Part shown: piece by piece, positions 33,487 through 45,636 of the stretch
Layout: the number at the start of each line of letters is the position of its first letter
Numbering within the stretch: the first letter of the stretch is position 1
Origin: Gambelia wislizenii
Lineage: Eukaryota > Chordata > Lepidosauria > Squamata > Crotaphytidae
Direction: 5' to 3'
Assembly: GCA_030847615.1 (NCBI GenBank)
Contig: JAUMIR010000004.1
Span: forward strand, 78,585,001 to 78,649,000
DNA: 64,000 nucleotides
The notes under the pieces: generated by a model
The model's input: only the letters and a program-made list of their open reading frames with translations
Databases searched by the model: none
What the model was told of the DNA's origin: nothing
Program-made: the position numbers and the translations under genes

Positions 33487-34962
33487 TTAAATACAGAACA
33501 AAATATAGTAGAAAACCAGAATATCAAAATCCATATAAAATGCAACAAAATTTTTGACTCACTTGAGGTTGCCATTTTTTAAAAAAAATCATCTGAGGTT
33601 CAGTGGTTAGCGGGGGAGAAAATATTTATGCCAATACCATGAAAACAGCACCTGCTAATTCTTGTATATCAAATTGCTTGTAAAGGCAAAATAGCAGGCC
33701 TGCTTGCTTCTCCTGATTAGCTGGCAACCCTCTGGGCTTGTCTGCTAATATTAGATCCCTGAATACTTAAAAAACTAGTAAAAGACAACACATGCTTAAA
33801 TATACAAAGGGTTTACTGTACTTAATAAAATGCAGAATAAAATATTGAGTTTATCTTTGTTTTTCTTCATCCTGTTCCAATATTAAACAACATCTGGGCA
33901 TCAAGCAATTTAGCAGGTGACACTTTTTGTGTCATAGACATAGCGGGGATTATTTTACTTACTTAAATTTCCTGCACAAGGATTCTGTTTTTGGCATAGA
34001 AGTAAGGCAAGCAAAACGTCGACAGTCCTAGTATTTATTAGAAACGAAAACTAAAACTAACTCTACACTGCTGCCACCCCTGTCACACATATTCTACACA
34101 AATAGATTCACTTCAATAAATCTATAAAATGCAGTGCATTTCTGTTCTTAAGATGTTAGCTATCCCTAGTATTTCTTGGTTGCAGGGTAAGCAAAGATGA
34201 TATAGCTGCTTAACGGAAGTGTATTGATTGCAGTTTCTATTAAAGCAGCAGCTAAGTATGAAACACTCTTTTCTCAACAGGGGCTTCCATGTGATCCAGG
34301 TTAAGGTAATTTCTAATTACCTCATCATACAAGGTTTCCACTCAGTGTAAGCCAAGGTGAAGCTGCCTTTTAACCGTGAGCCATAAAAGAAATGAGCAGA
34401 CCCCACATTCCAACAAGAGTTCATACTAATTTAGAGGGGAAAGGGAAGAACAAGGTCCAAGGGAGAAGCAACATAAAGGTTAAGATGTTACAGTACGCTC
34501 TTATATCTTGCTATGGTTTTCTTACATTAATGTGCCTGACTGCATGGCAGTAGTTGGGAGATGGGGAGAGAAGCAAAAGGGAATGTACAGCAGTTAAAGA
34601 ATGCAGGTAAAAGAAGAACAATGCAAAGGCAAAATCTCATTGACTAAACTTCTGGTTTAAAGTTTAAACATGGTACTGAGCATATTAAAAAAAAACCTAA
34701 TCATGCAGGACTAAGTGTACTTGGCATCATATATAAACTGGTTCACCATATGAGCCAGTATATTAGCACATCATGGAATTCTAATGTGCTAATATTGTCA
34801 GTGATTTGGTTTATACAGGGCATACAAGTGCATGGGACTTCATGTGGCTAACTTCTTTCCTCTTCTACTGCAACTAGAGTTGCAATATAAAGGGTTTCTC
34901 ACAGGATATAGTGTACCTCATGGGGACTGGAACAACTCTCAGGAGCCTTGCAAACTCCTTGG
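33487..34962. other. Intron, no recognised feature
   Basis: A/T-rich and unassigned. Confidence 0.5.
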
Positions 34963-35183
34963 TGCCCCTCACACTACACAATCACAGCACCATGAGTCCA
35001 CTTTAACTGCCATGGCAACATACTGTGGAATCCTGGAATTGGCAATTTAGGGAAGGCTATTTAGCATTCTCACCCAGAGAGCTCAAATGACTCACCAGAC
35101 TACGAACCCTAAGATTCCATTGAATGCAGCCATGGCAGTTAAAGTGGAATGATAGTATTGCAATTCTATGGTATGAGAGGGCC
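34963..35183. mobile_element. Palindromic MITE family, copy
   Basis: Left CCCTCACACTACACAATCAC and TCCACTTTAACTGCCATGGC pair with the right GCCATGGCAGTTAAAGTGGA and a diverged end. Confidence 0.65.
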
Positions 35184-35555
35184 TTGGTTTGAAAAGGGTT
35201 TTAAACTAACCTTTCTGGGTGTGTGGAGGTGTGTGTGGCAAAAGCTCAGAGGTGAGTACTGAGACAAGTATTGGGCAACCACCCCCCATGAGTGAGAGTT
35301 GAGGCAGGACAATCAAGATGGTATACAGTAACATGTAGGTAAACAGAGCTGAGAAATAGGGAAGGTGCAACACTCATGGCCTCCAAGATCTATATGCTAG
35401 TTAATAGACGTGACATTGACATGCTAGTTAATGACATGTAGTTAATGATGTAGATCAGACTTGAAATTCTAATAGTAAGTAAGTGCAAGGTAACACTGAG
35501 ACTTCTAGAGAAGACTCAAATGTTATGATGCAATCAGGATTTAACGCCTTCCACC
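35184..35555. other. Intron, no recognised feature
   Basis: Contains a short local duplication around 35398-35450 (repeated ATGCTAGTTAAT and GACATG phrases). Confidence 0.45.
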
Positions 35556-35840
35556 CTTTATTTAGACATATGCAGATCATGAAACTAGAACATGAACCAA
35601 TAGCTTCAGATTACAAGAAAAGCAATCCTACTTAAACGTTAGGAAGAACTTCTTGACTGTAAAAGCTGTTTGACATAGCTAGAATAGACTGCCTTGAAGG
35701 GCGGTGGACCCACCTTCTCTTTAAATAGAGGATGGGTGGCCATCTCTCAGGAGTGCTTTAATTGTGTATTCTTGAATAGCAGGGGTTTGGGCTAGATCGC
35801 CCTAGTGATCTCTTCAAACTCTGTGATTCTTTGACTTTTC
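35556..35840 (+). mobile_element. Decayed CR1 LINE 3' fragment
   Basis: Aligns to the CR1 C-terminus and 3' UTR: AACGTTAGGAAGAACTTCTT, GGGTGGCCATCTCTCAGGA, GATTGTGTATTCTTG-like and GGGTTTGGGCTAGATCGCC, ending CTGTGATTCTTTGA. Strongly mutated. Confidence 0.75.
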
Positions 35841-35929
35841 CCATTGGTCACTTGCCTCAGAGGGAGCCATCTTTCATAAACTCCAGAGAGCCATCTTAAT
35901 AACTATGTAAGAATCTATTTGTGCAACCA

Positions 35930-36090
35930 TTTCTGGATTTGTTGATGTTTTTTAAAGGTTTACATTTTTAAATGGTTTTAATTTTAAGATGGTTTAATTG
36001 TATGCTGTGAACATTAACTGTTGAAACTAAGTGGCCTTGAGTCTCAAACTGGCAAAAAGGTGGGATGTGAATAAATAAATAAAATATAAT
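35930..36090 (+). mobile_element. LINE/SINE 3' tail remnant
   Basis: GTGGCCTTGAGTCTCAAACT and GGTGGGATGTGAATAAATAA then an A/T-rich tail resemble the 3' ends of CR1/L2-type elements. Confidence 0.5.
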
Positions 36091-36644
36091 AATTTTAATA
36101 TTGTAGTGCTGTGATGAAGCTACTGTAACTTGCCATTTTCACAGAAGGTTGCCTAATACATGCTCGAGTGCATGTCAAGAGCACAATATATGCTGTCTTG
36201 CTGTTTGAACCCAGAGATACTAGTAGTGCTGCTGCTGAGGATGCATTGGCAGGAATTGGATTTGTTAAGGCATGAGGACAGGAACAACATGGACAAAGGG
36301 AATCTGTTGTAGGGAGCAGCAAAAAGCCTACTTTATACATACCATTAATACACAGAATATTGAACACTTAAAGGGCTTTGAAGTGTTTTTGGTAATCTCC
36401 CAACCTCAGCATACAAGAGCTGTGTGAATGAGTCCTGTGTCAGCAGAAAGTCTGTGTTGCACAAACAGTTAAACATATGCACAGAATATTTAACACATTT
36501 TTAAAATGGCACTTTGAGTTGCTCTTTAATACAACTTCAACACACAAAGCAGTGTGAATAAGCCCAGTCTCAAGCCTTTTCCACAGAGCTCATTTGAGCT
36601 CCTTATGTTATAGATTAGAACGCAGTGGTTCTGTCCAGGGTGCT
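36091..36644. other. Intron between a LINE tail and the DIRS element
   Basis: No recognised feature. Confidence 0.45.
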
Positions 36645-37299
36645 GAACCAAAGTTATTCTTCTTTGTGGTCTGTATGAATGCATACAATGGGTTAATCCT
36701 GCAGCTGCACAGAGCACTTTGGAAACTTCTAGCACCCCATTTTAAACTTTTGGGTGGTAGCACCGCCCCCTCACCCCTGGTGCATATAAGCCCATCCCTC
36801 TCACCAACTGTTCAGTTCCTTTTATTTCCTGCCACATGGAAAGCACTGAAGGAACTTCTACTAAGCCTTATTGTTCTCACATTTATTTTTTTGGACTCTT
36901 TTTTTCTGTCTTTGGACTGGATTTTTAATTCTTCTACTGCTTATCCCTTTGGCTTTGTCTATCGGATTGGACTGATTTGTGTTCTGACCTTGGATTCCAT
37001 TGGTACTATGATTCTCTCTTTATTCCTCTGGATTCAGCTGCTAGGACTGATTTACCTGTGCTTCTGACCGTGGACTGAATGGTACTGTGATTTTCTCCCT
37101 TTTAAACATGCCAGAGGCTGGTTTCTTCAAGTTATGCTCCCAGTGCTTGGCCAAGATGACCGAATCTCATGGTCACTCTAAGTGTCTGGAACTCAAGCCT
37201 CAAGTCAGACGACTTGACGGGATTTACAGCTTCCTGGAGGAGAACCACGATGGAAGAAATGGGCTCGTGAAGAACAAAGAAGATGACCTGAAGATTTTT
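36645..37299 (+). mobile_element. DIRS-type retrotransposon, 5' part (inverted terminal repeat and gag start)
   Basis: 36651-36823 is the left inverted terminal repeat: GCATATAAGCCCATCCCTCT, CACCAACTGTTCAGTTCC and other blocks reappear reverse-complemented at 45891-46050. After a leader, a frame from 37108 begins MPEAGFFKLCSQCLAKMTES and continues HGHSKCLELKPQVRRLDG, which I read as the start of a DIRS gag-like protein. It loses similarity near 37290, where L1-derived sequence starts. DIRS elements replicate through a circular intermediate and integrate with a tyrosine recombinase rather than an integrase, so no target duplication is expected. Confidence 0.78.
36651..36823 (+). repeat. DIRS left inverted terminal repeat
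   Basis: Reverse-complement partner of 45891-46060 with about 85-90 percent identity judged by eye. Its outermost bases (TTATTCTTCTTTGTGGTC) are complementary to 45751-45780 in the internal complementary region. Confidence 0.82.
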
Positions 37300-38837
37300 C
37301 TCTCTCTTTCTTTTTAGTAAAGATACCCTAATTTTCTCTTTTATTCTCTGTCTTTTTCTCCTTCTTTTGCATTCATATAGTCTTGCTTTCTTTTTTCTTC
37401 CCCCTTCTTTTTTTCTCTCTGTTCTTCTCCCCATCTTCCTCCCCTTTGACATTCCACTTTCTCTCTCTCTCCCCCCTTCTCTCTTAACTTGCTCTCCCCT
37501 CCCCACTCTGCCCCTCACCTTCTTGTTCTGTAACTTTGTTATTTGTTTACATTTTTTCTTCTGTCTTTTTCCTCCCCGTCTACCTTCTTCTTCTGACCAA
37601 CTGCATTAAATCAATCTTTACAAGGATGACTGGGGTGGGGGGAAACTTGAGGGAGGTTGGGGAGGAGGGGAGGGCAGGAGGTGGTAGGGGTAGAGAGAGA
37701 AAAAGGAGTATAGGATATAGAATACAGAAACAAACAGAAGGAACAAGAATTTCCAGGGTAAACTACAACATAATAAAGAGAAGAAGGGGAAGTTTAGCAT
37801 GAAGGGAAAAATAGGAGAAAGTAGTGAATAGTGATTAAAGTGTAAAGTAATATGAAGATTTCAGAAGGAGAGAGAAGATAGGCAAAAGTTAAGGAAAGTT
37901 AAGCGAAAGTTTTAGAGAGCGTGGAAGGGAGGAGGGGAGAGAGAGGGTGAGCTGAGAGTTCGGGGGGACTGGAAGGAAGGATTTTATAGCAAGGTAATGA
38001 AAGGAAATAAAGTAAGGAAGGGTACAGGTGGTAGATAAGGGATTTGTATGAAGTGAAGGATAAAGGGAGTGAAAGGAATAGTTAGAATAGTCAGGATAAA
38101 AAGACAGTAAGAATAAGGGTTTAAGAGAGTTGGAAATAGTCTGAACAGAAATAGTTTAAGACCTTGATTGGAAATAAGGGGGAAATAGAGGAATAACAGG
38201 AGGAAGAATAGAAATAAAGGGACAACAGGTGGGAGAATATACTCTTGTTATTTGATAAGGTTGAAACACACGATATATATGTTTTGATAAGGTTGATATA
38301 CTTGATAAATACTTGATATTTGTAAGGGGTAAACATTTAATTGAAAAATACTTGATCTGATGTATTTGATTTGACAAGGTTGATATATTCGATAAATGCT
38401 TGATATCTGCAAGGGGTTAACATTTGATTGTAAAACTATTGCTTATTGTCCAAATACTGAATATAAAGTATAGAAAACTCATTTTTTTCTTTTCTGAATT
38501 TATTAAAGACATTTGAGAAGAGTGATTAGAGCTGATAAAATTGACAGAGACAATTTTGTTAACTGTTATTTTTAGACTGATTATTGATTATTGATTTTAT
38601 TGTTAGCCAGATTATTGATTATTTTTTTAAGCAAGTTATAAGTTTTTTTCTATATAAAGAAGTGTGGAAACACCTTAACTATTGAAAATAAGATTGGAAA
38701 ATAAGATTGCTGCAGCAAAAAGAAACATTTAAAGCAATAACATATACAACTGAGAGACTCTACTAATTGAACATATATATATACACACACACACATATAT
38801 AGAAGAAATAAAATTGATGCGGGAAGAGCTATGAGAA
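37300..38837 (+). mobile_element. L1 LINE 5' UTR (presumed)
   Basis: Non-coding sequence between the DIRS gag remnant and L1 ORF1. The first 300 bp are pyrimidine-rich on the plus strand (long T/C tracts to 37610); then about 600 bp are purine-rich (GGGGAGG, GAAGGAAGG) before an A/T-rich part with TTGATA repeats (38270-38410) and a TATA/CACA run at 38768-38801. The assignment to L1 rests on position only; the exact L1 start is not visible. Confidence 0.5.
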
Positions 38838-39707
38838 ATGAGGACAGAATTAAGGCAAGAAATGAAAAGAGAGCTCAAAGGCATTAAAGAATCACTAGAC
38901 AAAGTGACAGAAGACTCAAAACAAATGAAAGAGAAAGTCACTACAATTGAGAATAAAATAGAGGATTTGGAAAAGAAAACTGAAGAGCTGGAAGAGAAAA
39001 AAGAGAAAGAATTGGATGACCAAGCCCTCCAGGAAATGAAATGGAGGGAGAATTGTCTCAAGATTAGAGGTTTAAAAGAACAACCAAATGAAGATCTGTA
39101 TAAATACCTAATCCCGAAACTGGCAAAATATATGGGGAAAACAAAAACACAATTTGAATGGGAGATTGATAAAATGTTTAGATTCTCATCAGTAACTGCA
39201 CAGCAAAAGAACCTACCCAAAAGCTGTGGTGATATATTTCGTTCGCAATATATCTGAGATTTAGTACTGCAAAAAAACTATGAACAAAAATTTGAAGTCG
39301 AAAACAGTGAAATCTTGATATTAAAAGACGTACCTGCAAGGATTTTTTTTAAAAAAGAAGGAATTACAGAACATTGACAGAGCAACTGAGGCTAAGTGGG
39401 ATTAGATACAGATGGGAAAAAATTGGAAGGAGTTTCTTTTAGATATAAACAGAATAACTTTAAAATTAATACTATTGCAAAAGCTGAAGAGTTCCTGGAA
39501 AAATATAAGAAAGATCTGAAACCAAACTACAAAAACACACCAGGACAGAACCAACAAGGAGAAGGCACAGAAGGACCAAATTTGGAAGAAGAGGGAGAAC
39601 TGGAGGAGGAAGAGTTACAAGAAGAAGATGGAGAACAGGAAGAAGAACAGGAAGAAACACCCGAAACTTCATCAGATTCGATAATTAAGATAAAGGAACG
39701 TAGATAA
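38838..39707 (+). pseudogene. L1 ORF1 (coiled-coil RNA-binding protein), broken
   Basis: First frame (38838-39257): a strongly charged coiled coil (TTIENKIEDLEKKTEELEEK) followed by MKWRENCLKIRGLKEQPNED, where the RNA-recognition-like domain of L1 ORF1p begins, then KYMGKTKTQFEWEIDKMFR. A stop near 39255 interrupts it, and a second frame (39396-39707) holds the C-terminal part VSFRYKQNNFKINTIAKAEE and an acidic tail rich in Glu. L1 ORF1p coats L1 RNA as a trimer and acts as a nucleic-acid chaperone. The very acidic tail is unusual compared with mammalian ORF1p. Non-functional because of the internal breaks. Confidence 0.8.
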
Positions 39708-39718
39708 CGGAATTGAGA

Positions 39719-42700
39719 ATGAAGGTGAAAATTTTAACTTGGAATGTGAAAGGTCTCAACTCCCCTGAGAAAAGGAGTAAAATATTCCATCATTTAGGAA
39801 AGAAAAAATGTGACATAATTTGCCTCCAAGAAACGCACATTAAAAATGCAGACAGTAATCTACTGAAAAATAGAAAATTGGGGAGAGAGTTTATATCGAC
39901 AAATGAGAAAAAGAAATATGTGAATCATAGGATACAAGCAGAATTATTGTTCACCGATCCACAAGGGCACTATGTTGCAATTGAAGGATTTATACAACAG
40001 AAAAAGACATTAGTCTTAGGACTTTATGCACCATTAGAGAAGAAAAATATCTTTTTCAAGAACCTAATGACAGATTGATTTTATGTGGAGATTGGAATGA
40101 CATGATTTTGCCAATACACTAAAGAATATTAAAAAAAGACAAGGGAAGTTACCAAAATCATTTGAGTCATTAAGAGAAAATTTATCACTAATTGATGCTT
40201 GGAGATACAAATATGACAATGCTAAGGACTTTACTTTTTTATTCAGAACGGCACAAGTCATTCTCCAGAATTGACTTTTTCATGTTAACCTCCAATATAT
40301 GTAATACAATCCAGAAGACTGAGATTTTACCCAGAATCTGGTCCAATCATAATCCAGTATTACTTGAATTAAAAGAACACAGCATCACTGAATATTTCTG
40401 GCAGCTAAATGATGGGTTGTTGCAAAAAGAGGAAGTGATCCAAGAAACACAGATTAAATGGTATTTTGAAGAAAACCTTAAAGAAGAAACAGACATCACA
40501 ATGGTATGGGATGCCTTCAAAGCAGTACTACGAGGGTTTTTCATACAACAGAACATAGAGGTAAAAAAAGAAGAAAATGGCAAGAGTAGAAAAGATAAAA
40601 GAGGATATCAGGCAGAAAGAAATAAAACTACAAACCCCCCCACAAATAAAGAACTAAACATGCAGATAAAGATTCTACAAAAACAGTTATCAGTGGAAAC
40701 AATGAAAGAAATGACTACAATACATAAAACAAAAATGACTACAATACATAAAACAAAGACATTTTGAACATGCAAATAAGCCAGGAAGATGGTTGACATA
40801 TCAATTAAGAAAAATAAAAAAATAAATCATATTGCAAAAGTTAAAGAGGGCAATCAAATTTATTCCGATCAACAAAAAATCAAGCAGATTTTTAGAAAAT
40901 ATTATGTGAAGTTATATAAAGAACAAGGGACAAATAGAAATTTACAATCACTCCTTAAAGAACAAACAATACCAGAATTTTCAATCGAACAATGAGAAAT
41001 GTTGAATAAACTGATAGCAATGGTAGAAATAACAGAAGCTATAAGAAAATTAAAAATAGGGAAAGCTCCTAGTCCTGACAGATTCACAGTGAAATTCTAC
41101 AAAATCCCTTTTAAGAGGACACTTGAAGCGATAAAGGAAGGAACATATCCCAAAACATGGGAAGAAGCGAACATTACATTAATACACAAAGAGAGTTGAG
41201 ACCCACAAGACCCAAAAAAACTACAGACCGATTTCACTGCTCAATGTGGATTACAAATTTTTTGCAGACTTAAAAATGTTTTAGCAGATTGGATAGGGGA
41301 GGACCAGAGAGGATTTCTCCCAGGAAGATACATAAAAGATAATATAAGACATGTATTAAATCTGATCAAGTACCATGAGAACCACAGTGATAAAAAATTG
41401 TTATTGTAGTTTTTGGACATTGGGAAAGCATTTGATAATGTTAATTGGAATTTTATGTTTGAAATTTTGATGGAAGTTAAAGCAGATCAAAAATTTATTG
41501 ATTGGGTTAAAGCCATTTATAAGAAGCAATCAGCAAAATTACTAATAAACAGAAAAAAATATCGAGAGATACAGATACAAAAAAGAACCTGACAAGGGTG
41601 TCCCCTTTCTTCGCTGTTATTTGTATTAATAATGGAAATGTTGAGCAGAAAAATCAATGGAGAAACAAGGTTAAAAGGAGTATCAGTTGGTAAATATAAG
41701 TACAAATTAAAGATATATTCAGATGATCTGCTAATTTCACTGAGTGATCCCACCGAGGAACTAACACGATTAATGAGAATATTAAAAGGATTTGAAATAT
41801 TGTCTGGGCTAAAAGTAAAGACAAATCAGTAATAGTCGCCAAAAACATGACAAAAAAAAAAGAAAAAGTAGATTTAACGGAAAGAACTGAATTTAAAATT
41901 GTGAAACAGTTAAATATTTGGGAAATAATATCATGCATAAAAATTCGGAACTATTCCAGAACAACTATAAGAAGACGTGGACAAAGATAAAAGAAAATTT
42001 GGATAATTGGCAACACCTAAAATTATCGTTTTTAGGGAGAATAGCTGCTATCAAAATGAATGTCTTGCCAAGATTTATCTTTCTTTTTCAAATAATCCCA
42101 GTCATTCATACAGAATCTGTGTTTAAAGAATGGCAAGCAGGTATTTTGAAATTCATCTGATCTGGGAGGAAACCAAGGTGAAAATGAAGATCCTACAGGA
42201 TGCCAACGAAAGAGGAGGACTTAGCATTCCAAACCTAAGATGTTATTATGAAGCCTGCTGTTTGACATGGACAACACTTTGGGCAAAATTAGATGACACA
42301 AAGCCACTAAAGTTGGAAGGGGTGGACTCTGCTACGGGTGGCATGCTTACCTGTTCTATAAAAAAGATAAGATTAATAAGGACTTCAATAACCATTACAT
42401 TAGAAGATCATTAATACAAGCATGGAAAAAATATAAGGAAAGATTATCACCAAAAATCCCAATGTGGGCCTCAACACGTGAAGTGTTCTTCAGCAGAGAA
42501 GGGATCCCGACCGGGCAGTGGATTAAATATAAAGATATATTGACCCTGGAGGGTGAACATATTACCATAAAGACACAAGAAGAATTAGAGAAAGACAACA
42601 TTGAATGCCACTGGTATTTACATAAGCAAATTAAAGAAAGATGGAAGATAGACACCAAATTAATAGGTATATCAAAAATTAAATCGGAATGGGATAAAAT

Positions 42701-43380
42701 AATGCAATATGGAAATAAACAGATGATATCAAGATTCTACAAATTATTGTTGAAATGGGATACAGAAGAAGAGATAATCAAGCCAAATATGATTACCTGG
42801 GCCCAAAACAATGGTCACACTATAGACCTGGCAAGCTGGGAAAAGATGTGGATTAACCAAATAAAACTGACACTATACCAAAATATTAGGGAGAATGTTT
42901 ACAAAATATTCTTCGGATGGCATTTGCCACCCAACAAGCTGTCTTTAATGTACAAAGGAAGAAATGTTGGAAATGTGTAGATAATGTAGGATCTTTTTAC
43001 CATCTCTACTGGAGCTGTGGAAAGAGAATAAAATATTGGATACAAATTCAGCGAACAATTGAAAATATTTTGAAGATCAATATACCACTAAAACCAGAAA
43101 TATACTTATTAGGCACGATAGATGAGAAGTTAGAAAAAGATCATGGAAAAAAAAATTCTATATGCTCGTGACAGCAAGAATTATATTTGCACAAATGTGG
43201 AAGAGTAAAGATTGCCCTACAGCGGATCAGTGTCTGGAAAAACTATACGAGACTATACCGAAGGACAGACTAACAATGCTAATAAAAGGGAAGACAGTGG
43301 AAAAATACATAACTGACTGGCAATTGGTATCTAAATACTTGGAAAACAGATGGGGAAAAGCTGCAGCAATCAATTTTTAA
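39719..43380 (+). pseudogene. L1 ORF2 (endonuclease and reverse transcriptase), heavily broken
   Basis: Starts just after ORF1 (first ATG 39719) with the AP-like endonuclease: LTWNVKGLNSPEKRSKIF and the catalytic-type IICLQETHI. The frame breaks near 40078; later frames give FSRIDFFMLTS and IWSNHNPVLLEL, the reverse transcriptase approach EAIRKLKIGKAPSPDRFT, the block FLDIGKAFDNVNW (about 41416-41455), GCPLSSLLFVLIMEML, and a catalytic box YSDD at 41716-41727 where L1 normally has F/YADD. The C-terminus carries a zinc-knuckle-like CWKCVDNVGSFYHLYWSC (about 42970-43020) and ends at 43380. At least eight frame breaks. No activity is expected. Confidence 0.88.
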
Positions 43381-43929
43381 TCACTGATCCCTTTCCCTGT
43401 ATTTGGTATGATGATTAATGATAACAGAAAAATAATTTCAAAAATGGGAATTTAGTAGATGTTAATGTAATAATTACTGATATTGGTAAAATAAAAAGTA
43501 GGAATATAGATATAACATCTACAAAAAGAAAGTGAAACCAAGAGAAAGATTATGAAAGATAAACCATATTAAAGGAGTAAACTGTACAGATAGGTCAGAT
43601 AGGAAGTCAACAAATAGAATCAACTACGTTAAAATAGCTAGGACAAAGGAGTTAAATGTATAAAAAATGGAATAGAAAGAACAAGTCTGAAATATATATC
43701 TTTGTCCATCACAGATCCTATTAATTATTTATATTAAAGAAAAATAGAAATATTGATCTAGAAACATTGATTTATAAATGTTAGATCTTAGTAGGAACTT
43801 ATAAAATTGGAATGATTATACATACAATGTATGATTGTACATACAATGGATACAAATGTATTTACATGTGTATATGTCTACTAAAGAAAGATAATTTTCT
43901 GAATAATAAAAATTATTTTAAAAAATGCT
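43381..43929 (+). mobile_element. L1 3' UTR and A-rich end
   Basis: A/T-rich sequence after the ORF2 stop, ending AATAATAAAAATTATTTTAAAAAATG before the DIRS RNase H resumes at about 43930. The end is A-rich but not a clean poly-A. Confidence 0.65.
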
Positions 43930-45636
43930 CTAGATCTCCTGGCAGTGTTCAAGGCACTGAAGGTGTTCGAAGCTTCATTCCATGGCAAGGTGGTGCAGGT
44001 GGTGTCAGACAACACCACCACAGTTTTTTACCTCAACAAGCAGGGAGGAACCAGGTCCAGGACACTCATAGACCTGGTGACTCAGATCTGGGATTGGTGC
44101 AAACCCAGAGGCATATTTCTGACAGCTATCCACCTAGCCAGGACCCAGAATGACATTGCAGACTCACTGAGTTGAACCAAAAGCAGCTGTCACAAGAGGT
44201 CATTAGGACCAGAGGAGCTGTCAACACTCTTCTCTGCCTTCAATAGACCTCTTTGCTTCACGCCAGAATGCCAAATGCAACCTTTACTGCTCAAGGCTAC
44301 GGATGTTTCACAGGAATCTGCAAGATGCATTTCTGTTCAAGTGGACAGGGGCTCTACTGTATGTGTTTCCCCCGTTCCTGCTCCTCTCCAGAGTTGTGGC
44401 CAAACTCAGGTAAGACAGATCCAATTGCATACTAATCATGCTGTGGTGGCCCAGACAATCCTGGTTCACTCCCCTTCTCCTCCTCTTCAAGCACCGCTTT
44501 CTCCACAGTGCTTGGAGGAAGGATCTCCTGTCAATACAGAGCAGACAAGTCTTCCATCCGGACCTGATCAACCTGACAGCATGGCTTATAGACCACTGCA
44601 CCAGCTTTCAGATTCAGCACAGCTGATACTCCAGGTGCCTCAGTGACCATCAACGCTAAAGTCATACAGCTACAAATGGCAGAAATTCTGTGAATTCCTT
44701 GCTGCCAAGGGAATTTCCCCAGCTGAAGCTTCAACTCTGCTTCTCCTTGACTTTTTGGCCTCTTTGCCAACGAAAGGCCTATCACTCTCATCAGTATGCA
44801 CTTATGTGGCTGCAAGTTCCTCTAACCTCCAGAGCCTGGGGAAAGGCTCCTGCTTTGCAGACCCACTGGTTCGACGTTTCCTCCAGGGCTACAAGAACTT
44901 ACACCCACCAGTGCTGGAACAGTCATGTCATGGGACCTTCAGCTAGTTCTTAAAGCCATATCGCACTCTCCCTTTGAGCCGCTGGACTCGGTGGATGTTT
45001 TCCTTCTTTCCTTTAAGACGGCCTTCCTAGTTGCCATCACTTCGGCCAGAAGGGCCAGTGAACTTTGCGCCCTCAGGGCAGATGCCCCCTACACTCAATT
45101 CCAAAGGAATAAGGTCATTCTTCAGCCGGATGTGGTGTTCCTGCCCAAGATGGTTTCCTTCTTTCATCTCAATCAAGACATTGTACTCCCAGCTCTGGAA
45201 ACTATGCCTTCATCGGATACACCAGCATCACGTCATCCCCTAGATGTACGAGTATCGCTGGAACTGTGCCTCAACAGGACTAAGGTATTCCGCTGTACTA
45301 CTAAACTCTTCATTTGCTATTCGGGCCCCCAAAAGGGCCTTCCTGTCTCATCTCAATGCCTCTCCAAGTAGGTGGTTTCGGCCATCAAGATCTCATACTA
45401 GGCTTCAGGCACACCCCTACCTTCTTCAATATGAAGCCATTCTACTAGAGCAACAGCAACGTCAATGGCAATCCTGAACGGTGTGCCACTGCTGGACATT
45501 TGCAGAGCAGCCATGTAGGTGATGCCGCTTACCTTTGTGAGAAACGATAAATTAGACTCTTCCTCTATGGATGGTGCAGCCCTGGCCAGGGCAGTCCTTG
45601 CACAATCATCTTTGGATGACTGAAACACTCTTTTAA
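43930..45636 (+). pseudogene. DIRS RNase H C-terminus and tyrosine recombinase, broken
   Basis: 43930-44175 encodes LAVFKALKVFEASFHGKVVQ, VVSDNTTTVFYLNKQGGTRS and IHLARTQNDIADSLS, the RNase H region downstream of a DIRS reverse transcriptase. Overlapping broken frames follow (44253-45477). The tyrosine recombinase is recognised by FLVAITSARRASELCALRAD (about 45029-45085), which holds the first catalytic Arg, then AFLSHLNASPSRWFRPSRSH. The C-terminal part (45527-45620) reads TFVRNDKLDSSS, where DIRS recombinases usually have a His-Tyr pair before a short LD-containing segment; Asn-Asp here means the nucleophilic Tyr is missing. It would normally integrate circular DIRS DNA. Several frameshifts; dead. 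Confidence 0.8.

Noticed and set aside
36594..37067. 157-codon hydrophobic frame resembling a membrane protein
   Set aside because: Lies across the DIRS left terminal repeat and leader; hydrophobicity comes from T-rich sequence.
39396..39707. Acidic protein gene
   Set aside because: It is the C-terminal part of broken L1 ORF1, not an independent gene.
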